Source of the DNA: VAZQ01 sp963725065
GTDB lineage: Bacteria; Pseudomonadota; Alphaproteobacteria; Rhizobiales; Xanthobacteraceae
Assembly (NCBI GenBank): GCA_963725065.1
Contig: CAVRXD010000026.1
Location: forward strand, 182,761 to 246,760
Direction of reading: 5' to 3'
DNA length: 64,000 bases
Position numbers and translations under genes: made by a program. Each line of letters starts with the position of its first letter. The first letter of the stretch is position 1. Shown here piece by piece: positions 51,784-61,549 of the stretch. The notes under the pieces were generated by a model. The model did not search any database. It was given only the letters and a program-made list of their open reading frames with translations, and was not told where the DNA came from.

Positions 51784-53187
51784 TCAGAAATCTCCCTCGT
51801 CGCGCGCAAACACCACGATGCTGTTGGCCGGCAATGTGATCCCCGCGGAGGTGGGCAGACCATCCCATGCCGGTCCGTCGGCGATGATGCCTCCGGCATT
51901 GCCCTTGGCGTTCGGGTTGAACCATTGGTCGTAGACGTCGCTGTTGAACACTTCGTTCCAATGGCCGCCCCCGGGAAAGCCGACGCGGTAGCCGTAGTCA
52001 TAAAACGTCCTCTCGTTCAGACTTGCGACGACGACGACATCGCGGCCCACGTTGGGCAGCCAGCGATGGATGGCGATGACACGGTTGTCGTTGTGCACGT
52101 GAAAGACGTTCAGGCCTTCGCCGCGCAACGCCGGATGTTTTCTCCGCAGCCACATGAGGTCGCGCGTGAAACGATGCTGGTCCGACATGTGCTTGTCGCT
52201 GCCCTCGAGGCCCTCCCACCAGATCAGCAGTTCCGGCCGGCCCTGCCAGTCCGTCCAGTACTTGTCCTCGAGGAACTCCTGGCCCATGAAAATCATCGGG
52301 ACCCCCGGCGCCGTCAGCAGAAGTCCCGTGGCCACCTTGGCGCGGCTGCGCGCGTACCAGGAGCGTGCATTGGATGGATCCGCGAGGGCGGCGATGCGCG
52401 GCTGCCGGTCGCGACCGCTATGGTTGAAATCGAGCAGGTCGTGGTTCTCGATGCATTGAAAGACGGTCCAGCGCGACGATTCCTTGTGTGTCAGATAAAG
52501 CGCATCGCGCAGCCGGTCGAGATCGACGCGGGCGTCGCGGCCGCCGGTGGTCGCGGCGATGACATCACGCAGGGCGTCGCGCAGCGCGTCGCTGTAGCCG
52601 ATATCGAAACCCATTCCGTGCGGAGGGGCGGCAACGCCTTTCCAACGTTCGTTAGCCCAATATTCGGCGATCTGGACGGCGGAAGGCTTGACGAAACGCA
52701 ACGTGTTCGTGAGGTCCTGCGCAAAATACCAGCCGCCGCTTTCCGCGATCACGGTAACTTGGTCATACCGCAGTCCGTCTACGTGGTACTCCTGCAACAG
52801 CGACTTGCCGTTGTCGATGAGGAACTGCCGCACCTCCTGCTTCCAGAACGCGAATACACGTCCGCCCGCGTGGTCCTGGTCGGTGAAATAAAGGCTGTTG
52901 TTGTCCGTGGTATAAGGCTGACGATCGAAGAACTTGATGCTCTGATCGTCGAAGCCGCCGCCGGCGTGATTGTAGACCACGTCCGTGATCACCGCGATGC
53001 CGTAAAGATGGCAGAGATCGATGAAGGCCTTGAACTGATTGATCTGCCCGGTGAGCTGAGCTGCGGAGAGCGGACCAAATCCCTTCGCCGCGAGCAACCG
53101 GTTCACACGCGCCACGTAGGGCGCGAGGTCCTGGGCGCGGACGGCGTAATCCATTTCGGGCGAAAACAGGTCCGTGCCGTTGTATAA
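51784..53187 (-). pseudogene. GH13 alpha-glucan enzyme (branching-enzyme-like), N-terminus missing
   Basis: A GH13 catalytic domain that keeps the conserved regions. They are DVVYNH (58-63), GLRYDQ with nucleophile D131, the acid Glu in AEYW (E164) and ENHD (H238, D239), then a C-terminal beta domain ending VVFARDEGDF. The family match begins abruptly at YNGTDLFSPEMDY near 53187, and a stop codon lies two codons before it. The usual N-terminal carbohydrate-binding domain and first barrel strands, 150 or more residues, are absent. An ATG at 53154 could still start a 456-aa product, but it would lack barrel strands. It looks like a remnant of an interrupted glycogen gene. Confidence 0.8.
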
Positions 53188-53224
53188 TTCTTACCGCCGT
53201 CCTCGAAAACGTTCGCGCACCGAG

Positions 53225-54251
53225 CTATTGCATCATCTGCCCGATCTTCTCGGCCACGTCCTGCGGCAACCGCAGCGTCTCGCGCACGATCTCATCGATC
53301 TCTTCTCCGGCGGCGCCATCGACCATCAGGTTTGCGTTTCTCGCAGGCCGCGAGGAAATCCGGATCCCTGAGCATCGCTTGAAACGCGGTTCGCAAGGCC
53401 GCGAGCCGCTCCGCCGGCACGCCCGGCGTCGTGAGAATGGAGCGGCCGACCTCGCCGGTGCTGGCAGCGGCGTGCAGGACCTCGCGCCCCTGGTCGGACT
53501 GCCCAAGCTCGGGGAGTGTCGGCACGTCCGGCAGCAGGCGATGCCGTTTCAGCGATGCCTGGTAAAGGATGGTGGCTTCACCGCGGTTCACCCAGCCGGG
53601 ATGGCTCGCCATCATGCCGGGAAGGCCGTAGGCGCCGACAATATCCACCTCGCCGCGTTCCATCGCGAGCAGGATATCGATCGTGCCGCTGTAGCCGCGG
53701 ACAAGCTTGAACTTCGCTCCGGCATAGGTGTTGAGCGCGGTCGGGAACAGAACCGTGGTGGAGCCGCCGCCGGACGCGCCGACATTGTATTGTTTCGCGC
53801 GCACGTCTTCGAACGACTTGATCCCGGTCTTTCGCAGCGCCGCACCGGTATCGATGTTGGTCACCACGCGGCCGATATACGGCATCTTCGCCACGTCGAG
53901 CTTGGCGTTGGTGTTCGTCATGCTGTCGAGCGCCAGCGTCTGGGCGAGACTGCCGAATACGGTGCCGTCCTTGGGCGCGACGTCGTAGATGTATTTTGCC
54001 GCCACGAAGCTCCCCGCCCCCGGCATGTTCTGCGCGACGATCGTCGGGTTGCCGGGCAGATGCCGCGGCAGAAACTCGGCGACCAGGCGACCGTAGATGT
54101 CGTAGCCGCCGCCGGGACCGTAGCCGATCAGCATGCGCAAGGTCTTGCCGCGGTAGAAATCCGCGACCGGCTGAGCTCGCGTGGGTCCCGCCGACAGCAG
54201 GATTGCGGCGGCGATCCCGATCGCAACGCCGCGCCTTGTTGCTTTGCGCAT
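53225..54251 (-). pseudogene. TctC/Bug-like substrate-binding protein, frameshifted near the C-terminus
   Basis: Binding protein of a divergent TctC subgroup. The signal peptide ends GPTRA|QP; the mature part starts ADFYRGKTLRMLIGYGPGGGYD, with GAGSFVAAKYIY and LLPDVPTLPELGQ. After FLAACEKR the frame breaks at a TTT run (53331-53333; AAA on the coding strand). One A fewer restores NLMVDGAAGEEIDEIVRETL through QMMQ-stop at 53225. The unshifted frame gives an Arg-rich tail, typical of a wrong frame. Error or mutation is undecided. It lies 37 bases from the truncated GH13 gene, on the same strand. Confidence 0.83.
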
Positions 54252-54438
54252 CGTCGTTTCCTCCTCGGGTCTTCGGCGGTGTTCCCCGCCTCATCGACCA
54301 AGTCTCTCGCCCGTCCAATGCGGCAGGCCCGGGATGATTCTCCCGCATGTCCGAAAAAGGAGTGACCGGCGCATCGCCGCGCCGGTCACCGCCGCAGTCA
54401 TCCGAGGCCCGGCGCGCGATGGTGCGCCGTCATCCGCG

Positions 54439-55302
54439 TTATCCGGCGGATGCGCGAAGCTTCTGGCATTCAGCCTGGAACACGTTGTCGAGGCACCACT
54501 CGGCAAGCTCGATCCCGGTGGGGAACCAGAGATTTCCGGCCTGCTTCATGTGCTGGATGATGCCGCGCAGCGCCAGCGTGCGCCCGGGCCGGCCGATGAT
54601 GTACGGATGCATCGTGAACGGGATGTATTTCGGATGCTCCGGGCTGCTCTCCGAATAGAGCTCGTCGAAATAGGCCTTCCAGGTCTCGAGCCCGTGATAC
54701 GGATTGCCGTATTCGCCATGGCGGTGGCCGAACAGCGTGCCATCCCCGAACGGCTGGCGCGGCAGCTCGACCAAGAGCTTGCCATCCTTCTCCCACAGGA
54801 ACGGCAACTCCTCGTGAAAGCAATTGGTGTTGAACACGAAGCCATTGTCGATCAGGAGCTCGATGGTGTTGGTGCTCTGGGTGCACGAGCGCCAGCCATA
54901 GCAGCGCCGCCCGGTGCGCTTCTGGATCATGGCGATCGCCTTCTTCATCACCTGATCTTCCTGATCGGGCGGCAGATAGCGGGCGATCTCGTGATTGTAG
55001 CCGTGGCCTTCGACGACATGGCCGTGATCGAGGATGGCCTGCACCGCCTCCGGGAAGCGCTCCGCGATCGCCCCGCAGGTCAGGAAGGTCGCCTTGATGT
55101 TCTCTTCCTTCAAAATGCGCAGCAGCCGGTAGATCGCATGGTGGGGGCCGTACTCACCCTGGCTCCACATTTCGTAGTTCAGAATGCCGTTCTTGTCCGG
55201 CTTCACGTCCTCGCCGCCCTGGAAATCGAAGGTCAGGAAAACGGCGGCCCGCTCCCCGCGTGGCCAGCGGATCAGATGGTCGTAGTGGTATTCCTTCAGC
55301 AT
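54439..55302 (-). CDS. Polysaccharide deacetylase family protein (PuuE-like)
   Basis: 287-aa NodB-fold hydrolase. The first catalytic motif is TFDFQGGED (Asp-rich, about 24-32), the metal motif is HGHVVEGHGYNHE (about 93-105; HxxxxH-like) and a later segment IPFTMHPYIIGRPGR carries the His of motif 5. This pattern fits the allantoinase PuuE/peptidoglycan deacetylase branch, which acts on cytoplasmic amides or acetyl groups; there is no signal peptide. GAGGGA precedes the ATG at 55302. It is divergent from a LysR gene with a perfect palindrome between them, which suggests LysR control. Confidence 0.88.
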   Translation of the reverse strand: MLKEYHYDHLIRWPRGERAAVFLTFDFQGGEDVKPDKNGILNYEMWSQGEYGPHHAIYRLLRILKEENIKATFLTCGAIAERFPEAVQAILDHGHVVEGHGYNHEIARYLPPDQEDQVMKKAIAMIQKRTGRRCYGWRSCTQSTNTIELLIDNGFVFNTNCFHEELPFLWEKDGKLLVELPRQPFGDGTLFGHRHGEYGNPYHGLETWKAYFDELYSESSPEHPKYIPFTMHPYIIGRPGRTLALRGIIQHMKQAGNLWFPTGIELAEWCLDNVFQAECQKLRASAG

Positions 55303-55400
55303 GGCGTATCCCTCAAATGGCTGGAACGGATGTTGGCTCCGCTTCCGCAGGCGTGACGTCATCCTAGAGCCGGGTGGGCTGTCGTGGTAGCCGAGTTCTT

Positions 55401-55417
55401 GGAACAACTGTTGTTCC
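55401..55417. promoter_or_regulatory. Perfect palindrome GGAACAAC-T-GTTGTTCC
   Basis: Eight-base arms around one T, in the 276-base region between the divergent deacetylase (start 55302) and LysR (start 55579) genes. It is a good candidate LysR operator by position, though it lacks the T-N11-A form usual for LysR sites. Confidence 0.55.
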
Positions 55418-55578
55418 TGGATCGCCGATCCCTGGGCTGCGCTGGACCGTAAAGTCGACAAGCGGTGATTCGGAGGGGGGCGACCCCCGCCTGGCCATGA
55501 TGCGGATCGCGTTCCGCCGCTTGACGAACCATGCCCTGAACCTGAATTTCCTCGGGATCGGCTCTAAAGGACAGCCAG

Positions 55579-56490
55579 ATGCCTCTGACCGCAGTGTTGA
55601 GGGACCTGAACAAGCTCAACACGTTTGTGCGGGTCGCACAGCGCCGGAGCTTTACCAAAGCTGCCGCCGAGCTGCGCACAACGCCATCGGTCGTCAGCAA
55701 ACGGATGAAGGAGCTGGAGGACTCCCTGGGGTTCAGCCTGCTCAACCGCTCGACGCATGGCCTGGTGTTGACGGACGCCGGCGAGGGACTGTTTCAGCAG
55801 TGCCTCGAGATGCTCGCCAAGCTGGACACTTACGTCACCGAGACGAGAAACATCGAGACCGGACCATTCGGCACATTGCGCGTTCAAGCGACGAGCGGCT
55901 ATGCGCGATCCGTTCTCGCACCTCTCGCCGCCAGATTTGTGCAGAAGCGCCAGGGTGTCCGGGTTCACCTGGCTATCGTATCCGAGAACGTCATTTCGGC
56001 AGAGGACGGATTCGACGTCATCGTGAGCAGTCAGAAGCCGTCGCTCCCCGGCCTTGTTGCTCACGATCTCGGTCCGATCCGCCACGTGATCTGCGGCTCA
56101 CCCGGCTATTTTCGCAAGTTCGGCCGGCCCAAGACGCCGCAGGATTTGCGGACCCACAACTGTCTCACTGACCTTTATTCGGGCCCAAAGAGCTGGCCGT
56201 TTCGAAATTCAACCCGGCCGCTCCTCGTCGAGGTCAAGGGATCGCTGTCGTCCAACAGCAATGCCGTCCTCATTCAGATGGCGCTCAACGACTGCGGGAT
56301 CATCAGGGTGCCGCTCCATGCCGTGAAGACCGAAATTGCCAATAAGAGCCTCGACGTCATATTCAAGAACATCTCGCTTTCGCTGGAACGAATGTGCGCA
56401 TATTACGCAAAGGTAAAACCTCTGCCCGCGAAGACCGCCGATTTTATCGATTTCCTGGAAACGTCACTCCGTCGTCGAGCCGGTGATTGA
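55579..56490 (+). CDS. LysR family transcriptional regulator
   Basis: 303-aa regulator. The N-terminal winged helix-turn-helix covers about residues 8-68, with FVRVAQRRSFTKAAAELRTTPSVVSKRMKELE as the recognition region and LLNRSTHGLVLTDAG after it. The C-terminal periplasmic-binding-like effector domain runs from about 92 to 295. A ribosome site is weak (GGACAG). It is divergent from the deacetylase and 91 bases upstream of a Bug gene on the same strand, so either may be its target. Confidence 0.93.
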   Translation: MPLTAVLRDLNKLNTFVRVAQRRSFTKAAAELRTTPSVVSKRMKELEDSLGFSLLNRSTHGLVLTDAGEGLFQQCLEMLAKLDTYVTETRNIETGPFGTLRVQATSGYARSVLAPLAARFVQKRQGVRVHLAIVSENVISAEDGFDVIVSSQKPSLPGLVAHDLGPIRHVICGSPGYFRKFGRPKTPQDLRTHNCLTDLYSGPKSWPFRNSTRPLLVEVKGSLSSNSNAVLIQMALNDCGIIRVPLHAVKTEIANKSLDVIFKNISLSLERMCAYYAKVKPLPAKTADFIDFLETSLRRRAGD

Positions 56491-56581
56491 GCGTCCGGCT
56501 GCCGCCCGAACGTGATCTACTGAGCCGGAGGCGGGGTACCCTTCCGCCATCCATCGAAGGCCATCCTGGAGTTCACTCGCC

Positions 56582-57571
56582 ATGACATCGTTGCCCGCTC
56601 TGCGCATTGCACTCGCGACGATCGCCGTGCTCGGCATCGCGGTTGGTCCGGCGCCGGCCCAGGACGCGTCGGGCTGGCCGACGCGGCCCATCCGCCTGGT
56701 GGTCGGTTTCGGCGCCGGCGGCGGCACCGATATCGCCGCGCGCCTGGTGGCCGAGCCGCTGGCGGAAATCCTCGGGTCGCCCGTGGTGGTGGAGAACCGG
56801 CCCGGCGCCGGCGGCATGACTGCCGCCGACGCGGTCGCGAAGTCGCCCAAGGATGGCTACACGGCGTTGATGATGAGCAACGCGCACGCGATCTCGGCCG
56901 TGATGTACAAGACGCTGCGCTACGATCCGGTCAATGATTTCCAGATGGTCTCGATGGTCGCGACCGCGGGTCTGGTGCTCGTCACCCGGCCGGACTTTCC
57001 CGGCAAGGACGTTGCCGGGGTGCTCGCGGCGGTGCGTGCCAATCCCGGCAAGCTCAATTTCGGCAGCGCCGGCGTCGGGACCACCCAGCAGTTCGCCGGC
57101 GAGCTGATGAAGCAGACCGGCGGACTCAACATCACGCACGTGCCCTACCGGACGACACCGGCGGCGGTGACCGGCCTGCGCGCGGGGGACGTGGATTATC
57201 TGTTCGAGCTGGTGCAGCCGGTTCAGGGCCAGATCCAGTCCGGCGACCTCAAGGCGATCGCGGTCACGTCACCGGAACGAAACCCAATTCTGCCTGACGT
57301 GCCGACCTTCAAGGAATCGGGCATGCCGGACTACGACGTCACCAGCTGGTACGGCATCGCCTTTCCGTCCGGGACCCCGCCCGCGATCGTGCAGAAGACC
57401 AACGAGGCGATGCAGAAGCTGCTGGCGCGCGAGACCGTGGGCAAGCGGGTCGCGGGGCTGGGCGCGCGCGTCCGCAGCTCCACCCCCGAGGAGCTCAAGG
57501 CTCACATCGAGGGCGAGATCGTGCGGTGGAAAGCCGTTCGCGAAAAGGCCGGCATCGAGCAGGAGCAGTAG
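56582..57571 (+). CDS. Bug/TctC family substrate-binding protein
   Basis: Intact 329-aa Bug protein. The signal peptide ends GPAPA|QDASGWPTRPI. The mature part has LVVGFGAGGGTDIAARLV, KDGYTALMMS, THVPYRTTPAAVTGLRAGD and LPDVPTFKESG. It lies 91 bases after the LysR gene and is convergent with the M24-type gene. A LysR-Bug pair is a common arrangement and suggests that the regulator responds to the ligand imported with this protein. Confidence 0.92.
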   Translation: MTSLPALRIALATIAVLGIAVGPAPAQDASGWPTRPIRLVVGFGAGGGTDIAARLVAEPLAEILGSPVVVENRPGAGGMTAADAVAKSPKDGYTALMMSNAHAISAVMYKTLRYDPVNDFQMVSMVATAGLVLVTRPDFPGKDVAGVLAAVRANPGKLNFGSAGVGTTQQFAGELMKQTGGLNITHVPYRTTPAAVTGLRAGDVDYLFELVQPVQGQIQSGDLKAIAVTSPERNPILPDVPTFKESGMPDYDVTSWYGIAFPSGTPPAIVQKTNEAMQKLLARETVGKRVAGLGARVRSSTPEELKAHIEGEIVRWKAVREKAGIEQEQ

Positions 57572-57634
57572 CGCGCCGGGGCATGCGAGCCGTGAACCGG
57601 CCTGGGATTCGGCCCAGGCCAGACACGAGCCGGT

Positions 57635-58858
57635 TCAGTGCGCGACCATCTGAAACTCGGTCGGAAAGGTGTGCATGCGGCGCGCGCCGGTCGAGGTGAT
57701 CTCGACGGTCTCGGCGAACACGCAGCCGGTCTTGCCCTCACGCCAGTTCGGGTCGAGCAGATCGATGTTGAACGCGAACACCATGCCCGGCTCAAAGCGG
57801 TCGCCGATGACCTTGACCGCCTCGCGGTCGGCTGCGATGGCGTGATGGCGGAAGCGCGGGTATTCCAGCGATGCCAGTCCGTGCCCGTGGATGCCCGCTT
57901 CGCAGATCGCAAGGCCGCGCGCGTCGATTTCGTCCTTGACGGCCATGAGCGCGGTCGAGATCGTCTTGCCCGGCCCGAAATGCTCGAGTCCGCATCGGTA
58001 GGCGGCGAGGCAGCCCTCGTAGATGTTCAGCTGCTCTTTCTCGGGCTCGCCCAGGCAGTAGGTACGCTCGACATGGGTGAAGTAGCCGCCGAACTTCGGG
58101 TGCATTTCGCAGATGATGAGATCGCCCTTCTCCATTGCCCGCGTGGTCGGCATGCGGAAGGGATGCGGATAAGGGTATCGATCGCAATTCCATAGAAACA
58201 AGGTCGGCTCTTCGCCGCCGTTCGACATCATCGCATTCATCATGGCGCCATAGACTTCGCACTCCTTCACGCCGGGGCGGGCGATGTCACGGCACGTCGC
58301 CAACATGAGGTCGCCCAGCGCGGCGGCCTTGCGGAGAACATTGAGCTCCTCATCGCTCTTGATGGCGCGAACCTTCTCGAGCATGTCGTCCAGACTGACG
58401 ATGTTGGCGTCCGGCAGCAGGGCAGTGAGCTGTTTGTGGACATCGAAAGGCAGCCAGCCATCCGGATCGAGCGGACCGGCGAGACCGTCCATTCCGATCT
58501 TGCCGCGCTCCAGCTTCAGCTCCTTGATGCGGTTGGCGACGGAATCCGCCCAGGTCTTGGTGCGTGGACGGATGTCACTCACCCAATCCTGGGCGGCGCG
58601 CCAGCCGTCGAGGAATGTCGGCATGTGAATGATCGACGTCGGCTCTCCCGCTGCCGGAAAGATCAGCACGTTGAACTCGGCGTTGCCGCCGATCGGAGAC
58701 AGATAGCGTGCGTTGGCCGTGTAGAAGTCCCACATCATCGGCCAGCCCCACAATACGATCGCGTCGAGGCCGCGGGCCGCCATCTGCTTCCTCACGGCGG
58801 CATAGCGCCGGTCGCGTTCGGCCAGCGAGAGCTGCGGAATTTCGAGCCTGGCGCGCAT
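57635..58858 (-). CDS. M24-fold (creatinase/aminopeptidase P-like) protein with altered metal site
   Basis: 407-aa protein with a creatinase N-terminal domain (about 1-160) and a pita-bread C-terminal domain. The usual five metal ligands of M24 peptidases are mostly replaced. The GDLIICEMHPKF segment has no first Asp, THVERT has His where the second Asp sits, and GMVFAFNIDL has Asn in place of Glu. HGHGLASLEYPRF keeps a His and VFAETVEIT keeps a Glu. This resembles creatinase, which works without metal, so it may be a C-N hydrolase. AGGAG precedes the ATG at 58858. Confidence 0.87.
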   Translation of the reverse strand: MRARLEIPQLSLAERDRRYAAVRKQMAARGLDAIVLWGWPMMWDFYTANARYLSPIGGNAEFNVLIFPAAGEPTSIIHMPTFLDGWRAAQDWVSDIRPRTKTWADSVANRIKELKLERGKIGMDGLAGPLDPDGWLPFDVHKQLTALLPDANIVSLDDMLEKVRAIKSDEELNVLRKAAALGDLMLATCRDIARPGVKECEVYGAMMNAMMSNGGEEPTLFLWNCDRYPYPHPFRMPTTRAMEKGDLIICEMHPKFGGYFTHVERTYCLGEPEKEQLNIYEGCLAAYRCGLEHFGPGKTISTALMAVKDEIDARGLAICEAGIHGHGLASLEYPRFRHHAIAADREAVKVIGDRFEPGMVFAFNIDLLDPNWREGKTGCVFAETVEITSTGARRMHTFPTEFQMVAH

Positions 58859-58965
58859 GACGTCTCCTTTTGATTTCCGCAACGTACCGCTACGGCGCGG
58901 TCGCCGAAGATCGAGCAGTTGCGGCCCAAATGATACGAACTTCAAATCCACCGCACCAGGTTGAG

Positions 58966-59934
58966 CTAGGCGGCAGCCTTCATCTGCTTGAGCGCCGCCA
59001 GATAGTCGGCGATGCCGCGCTCCAGATCGTATTCGGGCTTGTAGCCAAGTTCTTCGCGCGCCCGCGAGATGTCATAGACGCCCGTTGCCGGATACGCGAA
59101 GCCGTAGAAGTTCAGGCCGCCGCCGATGTCCATCTGCGCGTTCGGAATGTGTTTCTTGATGACCCGCTCGAAGTCGCGCAGCGTTACGCCGACACCGGTG
59201 CCGATGTTGTAGACGCGGCTCTTCACCTTGTCGGCGACGGTCGCGAGATAGATGCCGAGCGCCGAGTCCTTGTTGTAGATGAAGTCGTCCTTGTCGTCGC
59301 CGCCCTGTTCGAGCTTGAACGGCAAGCCGTGCGCCGGATTCTCCACGATGCGGCTCATCACCGCCATCGGGCCGTGACGCGCCGTCTTGCCCGGCCCGTA
59401 GGTCGACGCGAAACGCAGCGACACCGTCTCGATGCCCATGTTGTCGTTGTAATAGGCGCACACGTTCTCGCCCATGAACTTCGCCGAGTCGTAGATGCGC
59501 TTCGGCTTTGCCGGCAGGTCCTCGGACATCGGCTTCCAGGTCGGCGAACCATATTCTCCGGTCACCGGGCCATAGACGCCCTTGGCGCTGGTGAAGACCA
59601 CGCGCTGCACGCCGAGTGCCCGCGCCGCTTCCAGGATGTTGACCAGGCCCATCACGTTGACCTGGATGCTGAGCGCCGGATTGGCCGCGGACACCGCGCC
59701 GACGAAGGCTGCGGCATGCACCACATGCGTCGTCTTGTGCTTCTTGATCGTCTGCAGGATACGCGGCATGTCGAGCACGTCGCCCTGCTCGAAATCGAGC
59801 TTGTCGGCGATGTCGCCGATCAGGCTGTCGTCGCGGTGGCGCGCGAACACCACCGGCCGGTGGCCTTCCTTGATGAATTTGCGGGTGGTTTCGGCGCCGA
59901 TGACGCCCATGCCGCCGGTGATCAGGACTTTCAT
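58966..59934 (-). CDS. NAD-dependent epimerase/dehydratase family protein
   Basis: 322-aa extended short-chain dehydrogenase. The NAD motif is GGMGVIG (7-13), with VVHAAAFVG (71-79), the catalytic Tyr148 and Lys152 (YDSAK), and the substrate-side FASTYGPG segment. Members interconvert nucleotide sugars or reduce other carbonyl substrates. It lies seven bases upstream-adjacent to the Bug gene ending at 59942 and is followed by the M24-type gene, all on one strand. The setting among catabolic genes suggests a small-molecule dehydrogenase rather than cell-wall sugar synthesis. Confidence 0.92.
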   Translation of the reverse strand: MKVLITGGMGVIGAETTRKFIKEGHRPVVFARHRDDSLIGDIADKLDFEQGDVLDMPRILQTIKKHKTTHVVHAAAFVGAVSAANPALSIQVNVMGLVNILEAARALGVQRVVFTSAKGVYGPVTGEYGSPTWKPMSEDLPAKPKRIYDSAKFMGENVCAYYNDNMGIETVSLRFASTYGPGKTARHGPMAVMSRIVENPAHGLPFKLEQGGDDKDDFIYNKDSALGIYLATVADKVKSRVYNIGTGVGVTLRDFERVIKKHIPNAQMDIGGGLNFYGFAYPATGVYDISRAREELGYKPEYDLERGIADYLAALKQMKAAA

Positions 59935-59941
59935 CTTTTCC

Positions 59942-60904
59942 TCAGTCGATTTTCGCGCCGACGGATTTGATCAGGCTGCCCCAGTGCTTGAGGTCGCCTT
60001 GAATCAGGTTGCCGAACTCTTGCGGCGACAGGTCGACCCGCTCGAAGCTGTTGGTCTTGAAGAACTGCTTGGTCTCGGGAAGCTCCAGCACCTTCGCGAC
60101 GTCGGCCTGGATCTTCGCCAGGATTGCGGGCGGCAACTTCGCCGGTCCCCACAGACCGAACCAGACCGACGTCTGGAAGCCCGGCACGGTCTCGGCGACC
60201 GTTGGCAGATCCGGCAGGGATGCGACCCGTTTGTCCGTTGCCGCTGCGATCAACCGCACCTTCCCGGTCTTGGCATGCTCCTCGACGCTGGAGAGATTGA
60301 GCAGCATGACCGACACTTCGTTGCCCAATAGCCCGGTCAGTCCCGGGGCTGCGCCCCGATACGGAACGTGCTGGATGTCCATCCCGGTGCGTTGCTTGAG
60401 ATCCTCCATGCTGAGGTGAGCGTAGGTGCCGGTGCCGAAGGAGCCATAGCTGAGCTTGCCCGGATTGGCCTTGGCGTAGGCGACGAGCTCCGACACCGAC
60501 TTCACCGGCAGTGACGGGTTCACCATCAACATCGGGGTCGCGCGGCAGAGCACCGCGATCGGCGTGAAGGCGTCCGGATCGTAGATCAGCTTGGAGAACA
60601 GTGCCGGGTTCGCGGTGAAGGTCGAATCGGGCGCAACGAGCAGCGTCAGTCCATCGGGCGGAGCGCGCTCGACCGCCTGGGCTCCGACCCCGTAATTGCC
60701 GCCGGGCCGGTTCTCGACCACGACCGTCTGGCCCCACAGTTCCTGCAGTCGCTGGCCGACGATACGGGCCATCACGTCGGTTACGCCGCCCGCGGGGACC
60801 GGCACGATGAGCTTCACGGGCCCGCTGGGATAATTCTGCGCCGACGCCGTCGCCGCGAAAGCCATTGCAGCGACCAGCACGACCGTTCGCACCAAGCCAC
60901 GCAT
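59942..60904 (-). CDS. Bug/TctC family substrate-binding protein
   Basis: Intact 320-aa Bug protein. The signal peptide MRGLVRTVVLVAAMAFAATASA precedes QNYPSGPV. The mature part has LIVPVPAGGVTD, PPDGLTLLVA, QHVPYRGAAPGLTGLLGNE and LPDLPTVAETV. Its stop is only seven bases before the epimerase start, so the two are probably co-transcribed. A broken cupin gene lies 42 bases upstream on the same strand. Together, cupin, Bug, epimerase and M24-type genes may form one catabolic operon, divergent from the TetR gene. Confidence 0.92.
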   Translation of the reverse strand: MRGLVRTVVLVAAMAFAATASAQNYPSGPVKLIVPVPAGGVTDVMARIVGQRLQELWGQTVVVENRPGGNYGVGAQAVERAPPDGLTLLVAPDSTFTANPALFSKLIYDPDAFTPIAVLCRATPMLMVNPSLPVKSVSELVAYAKANPGKLSYGSFGTGTYAHLSMEDLKQRTGMDIQHVPYRGAAPGLTGLLGNEVSVMLLNLSSVEEHAKTGKVRLIAAATDKRVASLPDLPTVAETVPGFQTSVWFGLWGPAKLPPAILAKIQADVAKVLELPETKQFFKTNSFERVDLSPQEFGNLIQGDLKHWGSLIKSVGAKID

Positions 60905-60946
60905 GTCACTCCTCCCTTGGCTGTCTTGTTTTGGTTCTTGCCTTGG

Positions 60947-61451
60947 CTATCTTGCGCTTTGACCGCCGGTCACCGGAGAGCCGATACCCAGCGGCTCCGC
61001 ATCGACCAGGACGAATGCCACGCGGGCCCGCTTGTCGCTTCGGTTTGCCCAGGCGTGGTTGGTGCCGCGCTGGACCATGACGTCGCCGGCCTTCAGCTTG
61101 ACCGACGATGCCGTCCATGTCCATCTCGATTTCGCCCTCGATGACGATCACGTAGTCGATCGTCTCGGTGCGGTGCATGTGCGCCTGGTTGCCCGGCGGA
61201 AAATCGATCACGGCGAAGCGCGTGCCGTGCGCAGGCGGCGCCGTACCGATCTTGCGCGCGCCCATGTCCTCGGGCTGTTCGCCGATCGGAATCGCCGCCG
61301 GCGCGCCGTCCGTGCACCATATCAGGGTGGAAACCTGCCCCGGCTGAGAGGACTTCGTGTTGGTCGCCGGTTCGTCGCGCAACACCTTCGCCACATGGCT
61401 GGAATCATGCCCGGTGACGACACGACGGATGGGCGGGTAGCCCGTCTGCAT
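60947..61451 (-). pseudogene. Cupin domain protein, frameshifted
   Basis: From the ATG at 61451 (GGAGGAG upstream) the frame encodes a cupin with FPPGNQAHMHRTETIDY, the HxH...E motif, up to EIEMDMDG. At about 61106 the frame is lost. The continuation SVKLKAGDVMVQRGTNHAW, with the second cupin motif, lies in the next frame and ends at a stop at 60947 after SPVTGGQSAR. The whole would be about 167 aa, a normal size for these small cupins. It is the first gene of the strand running to 57635 and is divergent from the TetR gene. Error or decay is undecided. Confidence 0.82.
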
Positions 61452-61549
61452 TGCGCTCCTCCCTGCAACCGCCGGCTGGTGTCCCGTTCGTATCATCTCG
61501 CAGGACGCACATTTACGAACGTCGGAAACAAAGGGACGCCGGGCTCTAA

